Of a stretch of DNA of 7,438 bases, positions 1 through 5,947 are shown piece after piece. The stretch spans positions 1 through 7,438 of the forward strand of contig JAAFHD010000169.1 of the NCBI GenBank assembly GCA_013298245.1. Direction: 5' to 3'. How positions within the stretch are numbered: position 1 is the first letter of the stretch; each line of letters opens with the position of its first letter. The stretch comes from Alphaproteobacteria bacterium. GTDB taxonomy: Bacteria; Pseudomonadota; Alphaproteobacteria; Acetobacterales; Acetobacteraceae. The notes beneath the pieces were generated by a model that was not told where the DNA came from, ran no database searches, and was given only the letters and a program-made list of their open reading frames with translations. A program made the position numbers and the translations under genes.

Positions 1-1358
1 CTTTCCAATTCGAAGGGGGAGATGCGGTAGTCACTGGCTTTGAACACGTCATCCGCGCGGCCGACATAGGTGAAGTAGCCGTCTGCGTCGCGCGTCGCGA
101 CATCGCCGGTGCGGTAGGCGCCCTGCGCCGGGGTGGCGATGCTGCCGTCTTCCTGTTGGTAGCCGCGCATCAGCGCGACGGGCGGTGGGTCGAGTGCGAT
201 GGAGAGTTCGCCTTCCGGCACGTCCTTGCCATCAAAATCCAACAGGCGCAGGCGATAGCCGGGCGATTCCTGGCCCATGCTGCCGGGTTTGACGGGCTGG
301 CCAGGGAAGGCCGCGACTTGCAGCGTGGTTTCGGTCTGGCCATAGCCCTCGCGGATGGTCATGCCCCAGGCGCGCTGGACGTGTTCGATGATTTCCGGGT
401 TCAGCGGTTCGCCGGCGGAACACACTTCACGCAGCGCGCCCCGGTAAGCAGGCATGTCGTGCTGCACCAGCATGCGCCAGACGGTGGGCGGCGCGCAGAA
501 GGTGGTGACGCCCTCGCGCGCCATGGTTTGCAGCGTGCCCAGCGCATCGAAGCGCGGCTGATTGTTGATGAAGACCGCGGCACCCGCATTCCACGGCGCG
601 AAGAAGCAGGACCAGGCGTGCTTCGCCCAGCCGGGGGAAGAGATGTTCAGGTGCAGATCGCCTGGCTTCAGGCCGAGCCAGTACATCGTGATCAGGTGCC
701 CGACCGGATAGGATTGCTGGTCGTGCAAAACCAGTTTGGGCTTAGCCGTGGTGCCGGAGGTGAAATACAGCAGCAGCGGGTCGCGCGCCGGCGTGGCGCC
801 ATCGGGCGTGAAGGCGGCAGGGCCTTCCAGCAGCGAGGCATAGTCGATCCAGCCAGGCGCACCGCCCACCGCGATCTTGGTGCAACCGGCGCCGAGGCCG
901 TCGAATTTCGGCGCGTCCTCCGCGCGGGCGACGACATGGCGCACGCGGCCGCGGTCGAAGCGGTCCTTCAGGTCGGCGCTGGCCAGCAGGGTGGTGGCGG
1001 GCACCACCACGGCGCCGAGTTTCATCGCGGCCAGCATGGTTTCCCATAGCGGGACCACATTGCCCAACATCAGCAGGATGCGGTCGCCGCGCTTGACGCC
1101 AAGCGCGCGCAGGCTGTTCGCCAGCTTGCTGGAAGCGGCAGAGAGTTCAGCGAAACTGCGCGTGGCGGCCGCATCGCCCACGATGTGCAGCGCGCGGTCA
1201 TTCGCGCGTGGGCCTTGCGCCAGTTCCGCATCGAACCAGTCCAGCGCGTAGTTGAAATGCGCCATCTCCGGCCAGCGGAAATCGCGATGCGCGGCGGCAT
1301 AGTCGTGGCTGCGCTCGACCAGAAAATCGCGGGCGGTGCGGAACGCGGCAGTGGACAT
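1..1358 (-). CDS. AMP-forming acyl-CoA synthetase, C-terminus cut by window edge
   Basis: The reading frame starts at ATG 1358 (MSTAAFRTARDFLVERSHDY...) and stays open to position 1, giving 452 codons. Known members of the ANL adenylating superfamily activate a carboxylic acid with ATP to acyl-AMP and then transfer it to CoA. Visible core motifs are the phosphate-binding loop YFTSGTTAKPK (residues 198-208), YGQTE (339-343), YRTGD (415-419) and GRADDVFKASDYRISPFELE (433-452), which is the hinge leading into the small C-terminal domain. The catalytic lysine of that domain would lie beyond the window. The stretch HLNISSPGWAKHAW and the overall order resemble medium-chain/acetyl-CoA-synthetase-like (MACS-type) enzymes, so the substrate is probably a short or medium acyl acid, but it cannot be read from sequence. 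The P-loop has Ala where most relatives have Gly (SGTTGxPK). The start is supported by GGGAGG just upstream. A palindromic element separates this gene from the Bug receptor gene. Confidence 0.93.
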   Translation of the reverse strand, partial: MSTAAFRTARDFLVERSHDYAAAHRDFRWPEMAHFNYALDWFDAELAQGPRANDRALHIVGDAAATRSFAELSAASSKLANSLRALGVKRGDRILLMLGNVVPLWETMLAAMKLGAVVVPATTLLASADLKDRFDRGRVRHVVARAEDAPKFDGLGAGCTKIAVGGAPGWIDYASLLEGPAAFTPDGATPARDPLLLYFTSGTTAKPKLVLHDQQSYPVGHLITMYWLGLKPGDLHLNISSPGWAKHAWSCFFAPWNAGAAVFINNQPRFDALGTLQTMAREGVTTFCAPPTVWRMLVQHDMPAYRGALREVCSAGEPLNPEIIEHVQRAWGMTIREGYGQTETTLQVAAFPGQPVKPGSMGQESPGYRLRLLDFDGKDVPEGELSIALDPPPVALMRGYQQEDGSIATPAQGAYRTGDVATRDADGYFTYVGRADDVFKASDYRISPFELE

Positions 1359-1362
1359 GGGG

Positions 1363-1368
1363 CCTCCC
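1363..1368 (-). promoter_or_regulatory. Ribosome binding site of the acyl-CoA synthetase
   Basis: On the minus strand GGGAGG precedes ATG 1358 by four bases. It is purine-rich and a good match to the anti-Shine-Dalgarno sequence, though the spacing is short. It supports ATG 1358 as the start. Confidence 0.6.
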
Positions 1369-1396
1369 AATCGTGCTTGGCGGGAAGCCTACATCG

Positions 1397-1563
1397 TTAA
1401 CAGGCTACTGAAAAACTGGATGGGTCGGCTCGGCGGTCTGTTTCCGCGCAGGCTGCGTCCGACCCTCGCCAGGATGCGACAGCATCCTGTCTTCGCGCCG
1501 TCCTTGCCTGCACGAAAACATCCTCGCCGATCCTCAACCACCAGTTTCTCAGTAGCCTGTTAA
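1397..1563. repeat. 167-bp imperfect palindromic element with 23-bp terminal inverted repeats (MITE-like)
   Basis: The left end (1397-1419) begins TTAACAGGCTACTGA and ends AACTGG. The reverse complement of the right end (1541-1563) matches it at 22 of 23 positions. The similarity stops exactly at the outer TTAA on both sides. Further in, the two arms remain related: by hand alignment about 57 of 81 positions match with one gap, including shared TCGGCG, TGTTT and GCAGGC blocks. The arms meet at a perfect central hairpin (1470-1489). The whole element is therefore one long inverted repeat centred near 1480, able to fold into a single large hairpin in DNA or RNA. No credible protein is encoded. 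The form (short, non-coding, sharp inverted ends, placed just after a stop codon) fits a non-autonomous transposable element or another dispersed palindromic repeat. The family is not identified, and copy number cannot be judged from one window. Confidence 0.8.
1470..1489. repeat. Central perfect hairpin of the palindromic element
   Basis: CAGGATGC (1470-1477) and GCATCCTG (1482-1489) form a perfect 8-bp inverted repeat around a GACA loop. It lies at the exact midpoint of the terminal repeats, which shows that the whole element has one axis of symmetry. Confidence 0.85.
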
Positions 1564-1564
1564 G

Positions 1565-2518
1565 TCAGCTCTGCTCCATCCGGATGCCGGTCAGTTCCGC
1601 CATTTCGCGCCAGCGCTCCACTTCCGCGCGCTGGAAGGTGGCGAATTCGGCGGGCGGCAGCGGGGCCTGGTTGAAGCCGGCGGCTTCGACGCGGCGGGCG
1701 TTTTCGGCGTCGGTCAGCGCAGCCAGGAAGGCGGCCGAGAGGCGCGCGACCATCGCATCCGGCGTGCCGCGCGGCGCGAAAAGGCCGAACCAGGCATCGA
1801 CGGCCATGTAGGGCACGCCGGCCTCGGCGGTGGTGGGCAGGTCGGGGAAGCCGGCGACGCGCTGCGCGGCGCCGATGGACAGCGCGCGCAGGCGGCCCTC
1901 GCGCACCAGCGCCACCACTTGCGGCCAGGTGGAGACGAAGAAATCCACCACGCCCGCGACCGTGTCCGTCACCGCCGGCGCGCCGCCGCGATAGGGCACA
2001 TGCGTGGCATCCAGTTGTTCGCGCCGCGCGAAGGTTTCCGCGATGACGTGCGAGGCGCTGCCGGCCTGCGACGACGCATATGTGATGCGCCCGCCATTGC
2101 GGCCCATGGCGATCAGCCCCGCCATGTCGCGCGCGCGGGAATTGGCGGCGACGACGGTGGCGTGGTGCACACTGGCCAGGCGCGCGATCGGCGTAAAGCT
2201 GTCCACCACATGATAGGGCAGGTTGCGTGCCATCCACTGGTTGGACGCATGCGTCTGGTTGTGGCCGAGCACGATGGTCGTGCCATCCGCGGTGGCGCGC
2301 GCTGCCGCTTCGGTGCCGATGATGCCGCCCGCACCGCCGCGATTGTCGATGGTGACGGCCATGCCCAAAGCAGCACCCGCGCGTTCGGCCAGGCTGCGCG
2401 CCAGGATGTCGGTGCTGCCGCCGGGCGGGGCGGGCACGATCACGCGCAGGGCTGGCGCTTGCGCCAATGCGGGCGCGGCCAGGGGTGCCATCAGGATGGC
2501 GCGGCGGGCGATGGTCAT
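1565..2518 (-). CDS. Bug/TctC-family tripartite tricarboxylate transporter substrate-binding protein
   Basis: This 317-residue periplasmic receptor belongs to the Bug (TctC) family, whose members capture organic acids or related small molecules for tripartite tricarboxylate transporters, or act as sensors. A signal peptide is visible: two arginines at 5-6, a hydrophobic Ala/Leu/Pro core, and a likely cleavage site after PALA (residue 19) or two residues later. Family motifs follow in the usual order: VPAPPGGSTDILAR (28-41), NRGGAGGIIGTEAA (59-72), VPYRGGAPAVTDTVAG (174-189) and LPTTAEAGVPYMAVDAWFGL (228-247). The length is typical. The frame stays open upstream to an ATG at 2605, but that would add 29 residues before the signal peptide and overlap the ABC-F gene. 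ATG 2518 is preferred because a Shine-Dalgarno site precedes it. No tctA or tctB membrane gene is in the window, so the receptor appears orphan here, as is common for this expanded family. The ligand cannot be predicted. Confidence 0.95.
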   Translation of the reverse strand: MTIARRAILMAPLAAPALAQAPALRVIVPAPPGGSTDILARSLAERAGAALGMAVTIDNRGGAGGIIGTEAAARATADGTTIVLGHNQTHASNQWMARNLPYHVVDSFTPIARLASVHHATVVAANSRARDMAGLIAMGRNGGRITYASSQAGSASHVIAETFARREQLDATHVPYRGGAPAVTDTVAGVVDFFVSTWPQVVALVREGRLRALSIGAAQRVAGFPDLPTTAEAGVPYMAVDAWFGLFAPRGTPDAMVARLSAAFLAALTDAENARRVEAAGFNQAPLPPAEFATFQRAEVERWREMAELTGIRMEQS

Positions 2519-2524
2519 GGGCGG

Positions 2525-2528
2525 CTCC
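2525..2528 (-). promoter_or_regulatory. Ribosome binding site that fixes the Bug receptor start
   Basis: The minus strand carries GGAG six bases upstream of ATG 2518, within the 50-bp gap after the ABC-F stop codon. It supports this start over the upstream in-frame ATG at 2605. Confidence 0.6.
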
Positions 2529-2568
2529 GGCAGATTTTGCGCGCATGTGCGGCGCGCGGGGCCTGGGG

Positions 2569-4428
2569 TCAAGCGGCTTCCAGTTTTTCCGTGAGTTCCA
2601 GCCATTCTTCTTCCAGCGCGGCCACTTCGCGGGCGATGGCAGCCTGGCGTTGCGTCGCACGGGCCAGCAGGTCGGACTTGGCGGTTTCGTAGAGTTTGGG
2701 GTTGGCCAGTGCTTCGGTGATGGTCGCGGCTTCGGCGTTCAGCTTGTCCATGGCGGCTTCGACATGCTTCAGGCGTGCGCGCATGGGGGCCATGGCGGCG
2801 CGGGCTTCGGCGCGGTCGCGGCGGTCATCGCGGCGGGTGGGTGCGGTGTCGGTGCGGGCGCCGCCGCCGCGTTCGGCCAGCAGCGCGCGGTATTCGGAGA
2901 TATCGCCGTCGAAGGGGCGCACCGTGCCATCGGCGACGAGCCACAGACGGTCCGCGACCAGTTCCACCAGGTGCGCGTCATGGGTGATCAGCAGCACGGC
3001 GCCGGCATAGTCGGCCAGCGCCTTCACCAGGGCTTCGCGCGCGTCGATGTCCAGGTGGTTGGTGGGTTCGTCCAGGATGAGCAAGTGTGGCGCGTCGCGC
3101 GTGGTCAGTGCCAGCAGCAGGCGCGCTTTTTCACCGCCCGAGAGTGCGCCGATGCGCGTTGTCGCGCGTTCCACATCCAGGCCGAAGCGCGCCAGTTGCG
3201 ACCGGCATTGCGTCTCCGTCGCGGCCGGCAGGGCAGCGGCCATGTGGGAGAGCGGCGTGCCGGAAAGGTCCAGCTCCTCCGCCTGGTGCTGCGCGAAATA
3301 GCCGACGCGCATCTTGGCGCTGCGCGTGACATCGCCCGTCATCGCGGCCAGCCGGCCGGCGATCAGTTTGGCCAGTGTGGACTTGCCGTTGCCGTTCGCG
3401 CCGAGCAGCGCCACGCGGTCTTCCTGGTCCAGCCGCAGGTTCAGCCCGCGCAGGATGGTGCGGCCGTCATAGCCGGTGCTGACGGCTTCCAGCTGCAAAA
3501 TGGGCGGCGGCAATTCGCCGGGTTCGGGGAAGGCGAAGCGGGTGGGCGTGTCCTCGATGACGGCTTCCACCGGGGGCAGGCGTTCCAGGGCCTTCAGGCG
3601 GGATTGCGCCTGGCGGGCCTTGCTGGCCTTGGCGCGAAAGCGGTCCACGAAACCCTGGATGCGTTGGCGTTCCAGCGTGACGCGCGCGTTGCTGGCCAGT
3701 TGCTGCGCCTGGCGTTCGGCCTTGATGCGCAGAAAGCTCTCGAAGCCGCCGGCGTAGAGGGTGATGCGCCGCTGATCGAGGTGCGCGATGCCATCCGCCA
3801 CGCGGTCCAGCAGATAGCGGTCATGGCTGACCAGCAGCACGGCGCCAGAAAAACGCAGCAGCCAGGATTCCAGCCAGGTGGCGGCTTCCAGGTCCAGGTG
3901 GTTGGTGGGTTCGTCCAGCAGCAGCAGATCGGGTTCCAGGAACAGCGCGCGGGCCAGCGCCACACGCATGCGCCAGCCGCCGGAGAATTCGCGGATGGGG
4001 CGCGCCTGGGCCGCGGCGTCGAAGCCCAGGCCCGACAGCACGGTGGCGGCGCGGGCGGGTGCGGAATCCGCACGGATGGCGGCCAGGCGTTCGTGGATTT
4101 CGCCGGCGCGTTCGGGGCGGGCGGTGTCCAGTTCGGCCAGCAATGCGGCGCGTTCGGTGTCGGCGGCCAGGACCACATCCAGCAGCGCTTCGTCACTGCC
4201 TGGCGCTTCCTGCGCCACATAGCCCATGCGCGCGCGGGCGGAGAGGCGGATGGTGCCGCCATCCGGTTCCAATTCGCCGGCGATGGCGCGCAGCAGGGTG
4301 GATTTGCCGGCGCCATTGCGCCCGACCAGGCCGACCTTGCGGCCAGGGTCCAGCATCAGCCCCGCCCCTTCCAACAGGGGCCGGCCGGCGACGCGGATCG
4401 TGATGTCCTGGAGGGCGAGGACGGTCAT
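2569..4428 (-). CDS. ABC-F family ATPase, YheS-like
   Basis: A 619-residue soluble protein with two ATP-binding cassettes and no membrane segments. ABC-F proteins bind the ribosome and use ATP turnover to influence stalled or problematic translation; some give antibiotic protection. Domain 1 has Walker A GRNGAGKS (36-43), a Q-loop glutamine (73), signature FSGGW (148-152), Walker B plus LDEPTNHLD (171-179) and a switch SHDR (201-204). The linker between the domains (about 215-300) contains FVDRFRAKASKARQAQSR, typical of the P-site tRNA-interaction region. Domain 2 has GANGNGKS (343-350), Q380, signature LSGGEK (429-434), LDEPTNHLD (452-460) and THD (482-484). A charged, helical C-terminal tail (about 535-619, ending in an EEEWLELTEKLE-type segment) is probably a coiled coil. 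Order, length and tail resemble Escherichia coli YheS more than Uup or EttA. A TAG lies in frame four codons upstream of ATG 4428, so no longer ATG form exists. No clear Shine-Dalgarno site precedes the start. Confidence 0.96.
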   Translation of the reverse strand: MTVLALQDITIRVAGRPLLEGAGLMLDPGRKVGLVGRNGAGKSTLLRAIAGELEPDGGTIRLSARARMGYVAQEAPGSDEALLDVVLAADTERAALLAELDTARPERAGEIHERLAAIRADSAPARAATVLSGLGFDAAAQARPIREFSGGWRMRVALARALFLEPDLLLLDEPTNHLDLEAATWLESWLLRFSGAVLLVSHDRYLLDRVADGIAHLDQRRITLYAGGFESFLRIKAERQAQQLASNARVTLERQRIQGFVDRFRAKASKARQAQSRLKALERLPPVEAVIEDTPTRFAFPEPGELPPPILQLEAVSTGYDGRTILRGLNLRLDQEDRVALLGANGNGKSTLAKLIAGRLAAMTGDVTRSAKMRVGYFAQHQAEELDLSGTPLSHMAAALPAATETQCRSQLARFGLDVERATTRIGALSGGEKARLLLALTTRDAPHLLILDEPTNHLDIDAREALVKALADYAGAVLLITHDAHLVELVADRLWLVADGTVRPFDGDISEYRALLAERGGGARTDTAPTRRDDRRDRAEARAAMAPMRARLKHVEAAMDKLNAEAATITEALANPKLYETAKSDLLARATQRQAAIAREVAALEEEWLELTEKLEAA

Positions 4429-4507
4429 TGCGGTCAGCTACAGCGGGATGCGTTGAGGTGGGAACACCGAAAACGCTGAATCCCGCGACCATAACGGGCT
4501 GCGGTCA

Positions 4508-4542
4508 GCAAAACGGCGCCGGGCCAGAAGCCGCGGCGCCGT
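4508..4542 (-). terminator. Factor-independent terminator downstream of rpsO
   Basis: Read on the minus strand, ACGGCGCC (4542-4535) pairs perfectly with GGCGCCGT (4520-4513) around a 14-base loop that contains a further GGC/GCC pairing. The stem runs directly into TTTTGC. This lies 20 bases after the rpsO stop codon, so it probably ends the truB-rpsO transcript and separates it at least partly from the ABC-F gene. The U-tract is short, so some read-through is plausible. Confidence 0.8.
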
Positions 4543-4561
4543 CATTGGGGTTGCGCCGGTA

Positions 4562-4831
4562 TCAGCGACGCAGGCCAAGCCGCTGGATCAGCGTGGCGTA
4601 ACGCCCATTATCCTTGCGCTTCAGGTAGTCCAGCAGGCCACGGCGCTGGCCGACCAGAACCAACAAACCGCGGCGCGAGTGGAAATCCTTCGCATGCGTC
4701 TTGAGGTGTTCGGTCAGGTTGGAAATGCGTTCGCTCATCAATGCGACCTGCACTTCCGGGCTGCCGGTGTCGCCGGGCTTGGTGGCGTATTCGGTGATCA
4801 GCGTCGCGCGACGCTCTGCGGTGATCGACAT
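4562..4831 (-). CDS. rpsO: 30S ribosomal protein S15
   Basis: An 89-residue protein of exactly the usual S15 length. S15 binds the 16S rRNA central domain early in small-subunit assembly and contributes to an intersubunit bridge. The sequence carries the family hallmarks [15 protein letters not shown] (22-36), [16 protein letters not shown] (42-57) and a basic C-terminal part with [13 protein letters not shown] (62-74) and LGLRR at the end. The start ATG 4831 is preceded by a strong Shine-Dalgarno site. It follows truB by 33 bp on the same strand, the widely conserved truB-rpsO order, and is followed by a terminator hairpin. The usual next gene, pnp, is absent; an ABC-F ATPase gene lies there instead. 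S15 in some bacteria represses its own mRNA, but no such structure is evident here. Confidence 0.99.
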   Translation of the reverse strand: MSITAERRATLITEYATKPGDTGSPEVQVALMSERISNLTEHLKTHAKDFHSRRGLLVLVGQRRGLLDYLKRKDNGRYATLIQRLGLRR

Positions 4832-4839
4832 CGGTGTGT

Positions 4840-4845
4840 TCCTTA
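4840..4845 (-). promoter_or_regulatory. Ribosome binding site of rpsO
   Basis: TAAGGA lies on the minus strand eight bases upstream of ATG 4831, in the 33-bp gap after truB. It is the strongest Shine-Dalgarno match in the window, as expected for a ribosomal protein gene. Confidence 0.75.
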
Positions 4846-4864
4846 GGCTTGAGAAAAGGGCGGT

Positions 4865-5839
4865 TCAGTCCTGGGCCATGAGGCGCTCTGGATAGACCAT
4901 CGCATCCTCAAGCCGGCACAGGCCGACGAACCGTTGCCCTGCCATCACGCGCACCAATCCACCGTTGGGATTAGCCGCATCCGGCACCCTTCCCATGAAC
5001 TCCACCAGGCTGAGGGCCTGGCCGTGCATCAGGCGGGCGGCCTCCGCTTCCGTGCAGGCCAGCGCCGGGATGTCGTCCAGCGCGGTCGCAAGCGGGAGCA
5101 GAAGCTCCAGAGACGGGGGCGTATGCTCTCGCGGCGCGTTCCTGTCCAGAGGCTTGTTCCAATCCGGCGCGATGGTCTCAAGCGCCACAGCATGCGCTTC
5201 CTTGAACGGCCCGACTGAAAGCCGGCGCAGAACGGCGATGTGGCCCAGGCTGCCGCAAGCCTTTGCCAGGTCGCGCGCCAGCGAACGCATGTAGACGCCC
5301 TTGCCGGATTCCACCTCGAACACCGCGTGGTCGGCGTCGGGGCGTTCGACCAGTTCGTAGCGGTCCACGCGGGCGGGGCGGGCTTCCAGCACCACCGCCT
5401 GGCCGTCGCGCGCCAGGTCATAGGCGCGTTCGCCGGCGACCTTGATGGCGGAATAGATCGGCGGGACCTGCATGATGTCGCCGATGAAGGCGGGCAGGGC
5501 GGCGCGGATGGCGTCGTCCGTGGGCCGCGCGTCGGTGGTTTCGATGACCTGGCCATCGGCGTCATCGGTGTCGCGCGCTTCGCCGAATCGCAGCGTGAAG
5601 CGATAGGTTTTCGCGCCATCCATGACGTAGGGGACGGTTTTTGTCGCGGCGCCGAAGGCCACCGGCAGCAGCCCGGTCGCCAGCGGGTCCAGCGTGCCGC
5701 CATGGCCCGCCTTCTGCGCGTCGTAGGCACGCTTCACGATGTTCACCACATCGGTGGAACCGAGGCCCGTGGGCTTGTCGATGATCAACCAGCCATCGAT
5801 GGGCCGGCCCTTGGGCTTCTTGCGGAATTGGCGGGGCAT
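4865..5839 (-). CDS. truB: tRNA pseudouridine(55) synthase TruB
   Basis: A 324-residue enzyme that isomerises uridine 55 to pseudouridine in the T-loop of tRNAs and also helps tRNA fold. The N-terminal part shows GWLIIDKPTGLGST (16-29) and the catalytic motif GHGGTLDPLATGLL (45-58), with the nucleophilic Asp at 51. Further TruB motifs are YSAIKVAGERAYDLARDG (129-146) and GVYMRSLARDLA (181-192) followed by LGHIAVLRRLSVGPF (198-212). The C-terminal segment (about 255-324, with VRVMAGQRFVGLCRL) matches the small PUA-like RNA-binding domain of bacterial TruB. The length is normal. The start ATG 5839 places the usual basic leader (RKKPKGR) before the first motif, but no clear Shine-Dalgarno site precedes it. 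It is probably cotranscribed with rpsO. Its usual upstream partner rbfA is missing; instead a transporter gene diverges from it. Confidence 0.98.
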   Translation of the reverse strand: MPRQFRKKPKGRPIDGWLIIDKPTGLGSTDVVNIVKRAYDAQKAGHGGTLDPLATGLLPVAFGAATKTVPYVMDGAKTYRFTLRFGEARDTDDADGQVIETTDARPTDDAIRAALPAFIGDIMQVPPIYSAIKVAGERAYDLARDGQAVVLEARPARVDRYELVERPDADHAVFEVESGKGVYMRSLARDLAKACGSLGHIAVLRRLSVGPFKEAHAVALETIAPDWNKPLDRNAPREHTPPSLELLLPLATALDDIPALACTEAEAARLMHGQALSLVEFMGRVPDAANPNGGLVRVMAGQRFVGLCRLEDAMVYPERLMAQD

Positions 5840-5849
5840 TGGGTGCTGT

Positions 5850-5878
5850 CTGACGTGAGGGGCGGCGCTTAGAACATA
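5850..5878 (+). promoter_or_regulatory. Possible sigma70-type promoter for the AmpG-like gene (weak)
   Basis: In the truB/ampG divergent gap, CTGACG (5850-5855) and AACATA (5873-5878) are separated by 17 bases. Each hexamer is a partial match to TTGACA and TATAAT. If used, transcription would begin near 5885, giving a leader of about 60 bases to ATG 5948. This is a weak call, made mainly from position. Confidence 0.2.
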
Positions 5879-5947
5879 TCGGCGCTGGATGGAATGCGCC
5901 CCGCCGATCGCATTGCGGCGCGCGCGCCGGCGGCGTTAGCTGCGCGC

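Noticed and set aside
156..1049. A 297-codon plus-strand open frame at the left end
   Set aside because: It is the antisense of the acyl-CoA synthetase, whose core motifs are all in order on the other strand. Its own translation is Arg/Gly/His-rich and resembles no family.
1336..1563. A 75-codon plus-strand frame ending inside the palindromic element
   Set aside because: Most of it is inverted-repeat sequence and the start region of the synthetase gene read backwards, with no ribosome site or recognisable protein.
1560..2660. A 366-codon minus-strand frame overlapping the Bug receptor gene
   Set aside because: It is an alternate frame of the receptor gene, Arg/His-rich and without motifs. 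The true frame has a signal peptide and Bug motifs.
2467..4479. A 670-codon plus-strand open frame opposite the ABC-F gene
   Set aside because: It lies antisense to an unmistakable ABC-F gene and consists of low-complexity Gly/Gln/Ala/Arg-rich sequence without domains. Such long mirror frames are common in GC-rich genes with strong third-position bias.
4841..4859. Possible hairpin hiding the rpsO ribosome site (CCTT pairing with AAGG)
   Set aside because: It has only four base pairs around an 11-base loop, too weak to claim as a regulatory structure or an S15 autoregulatory site.
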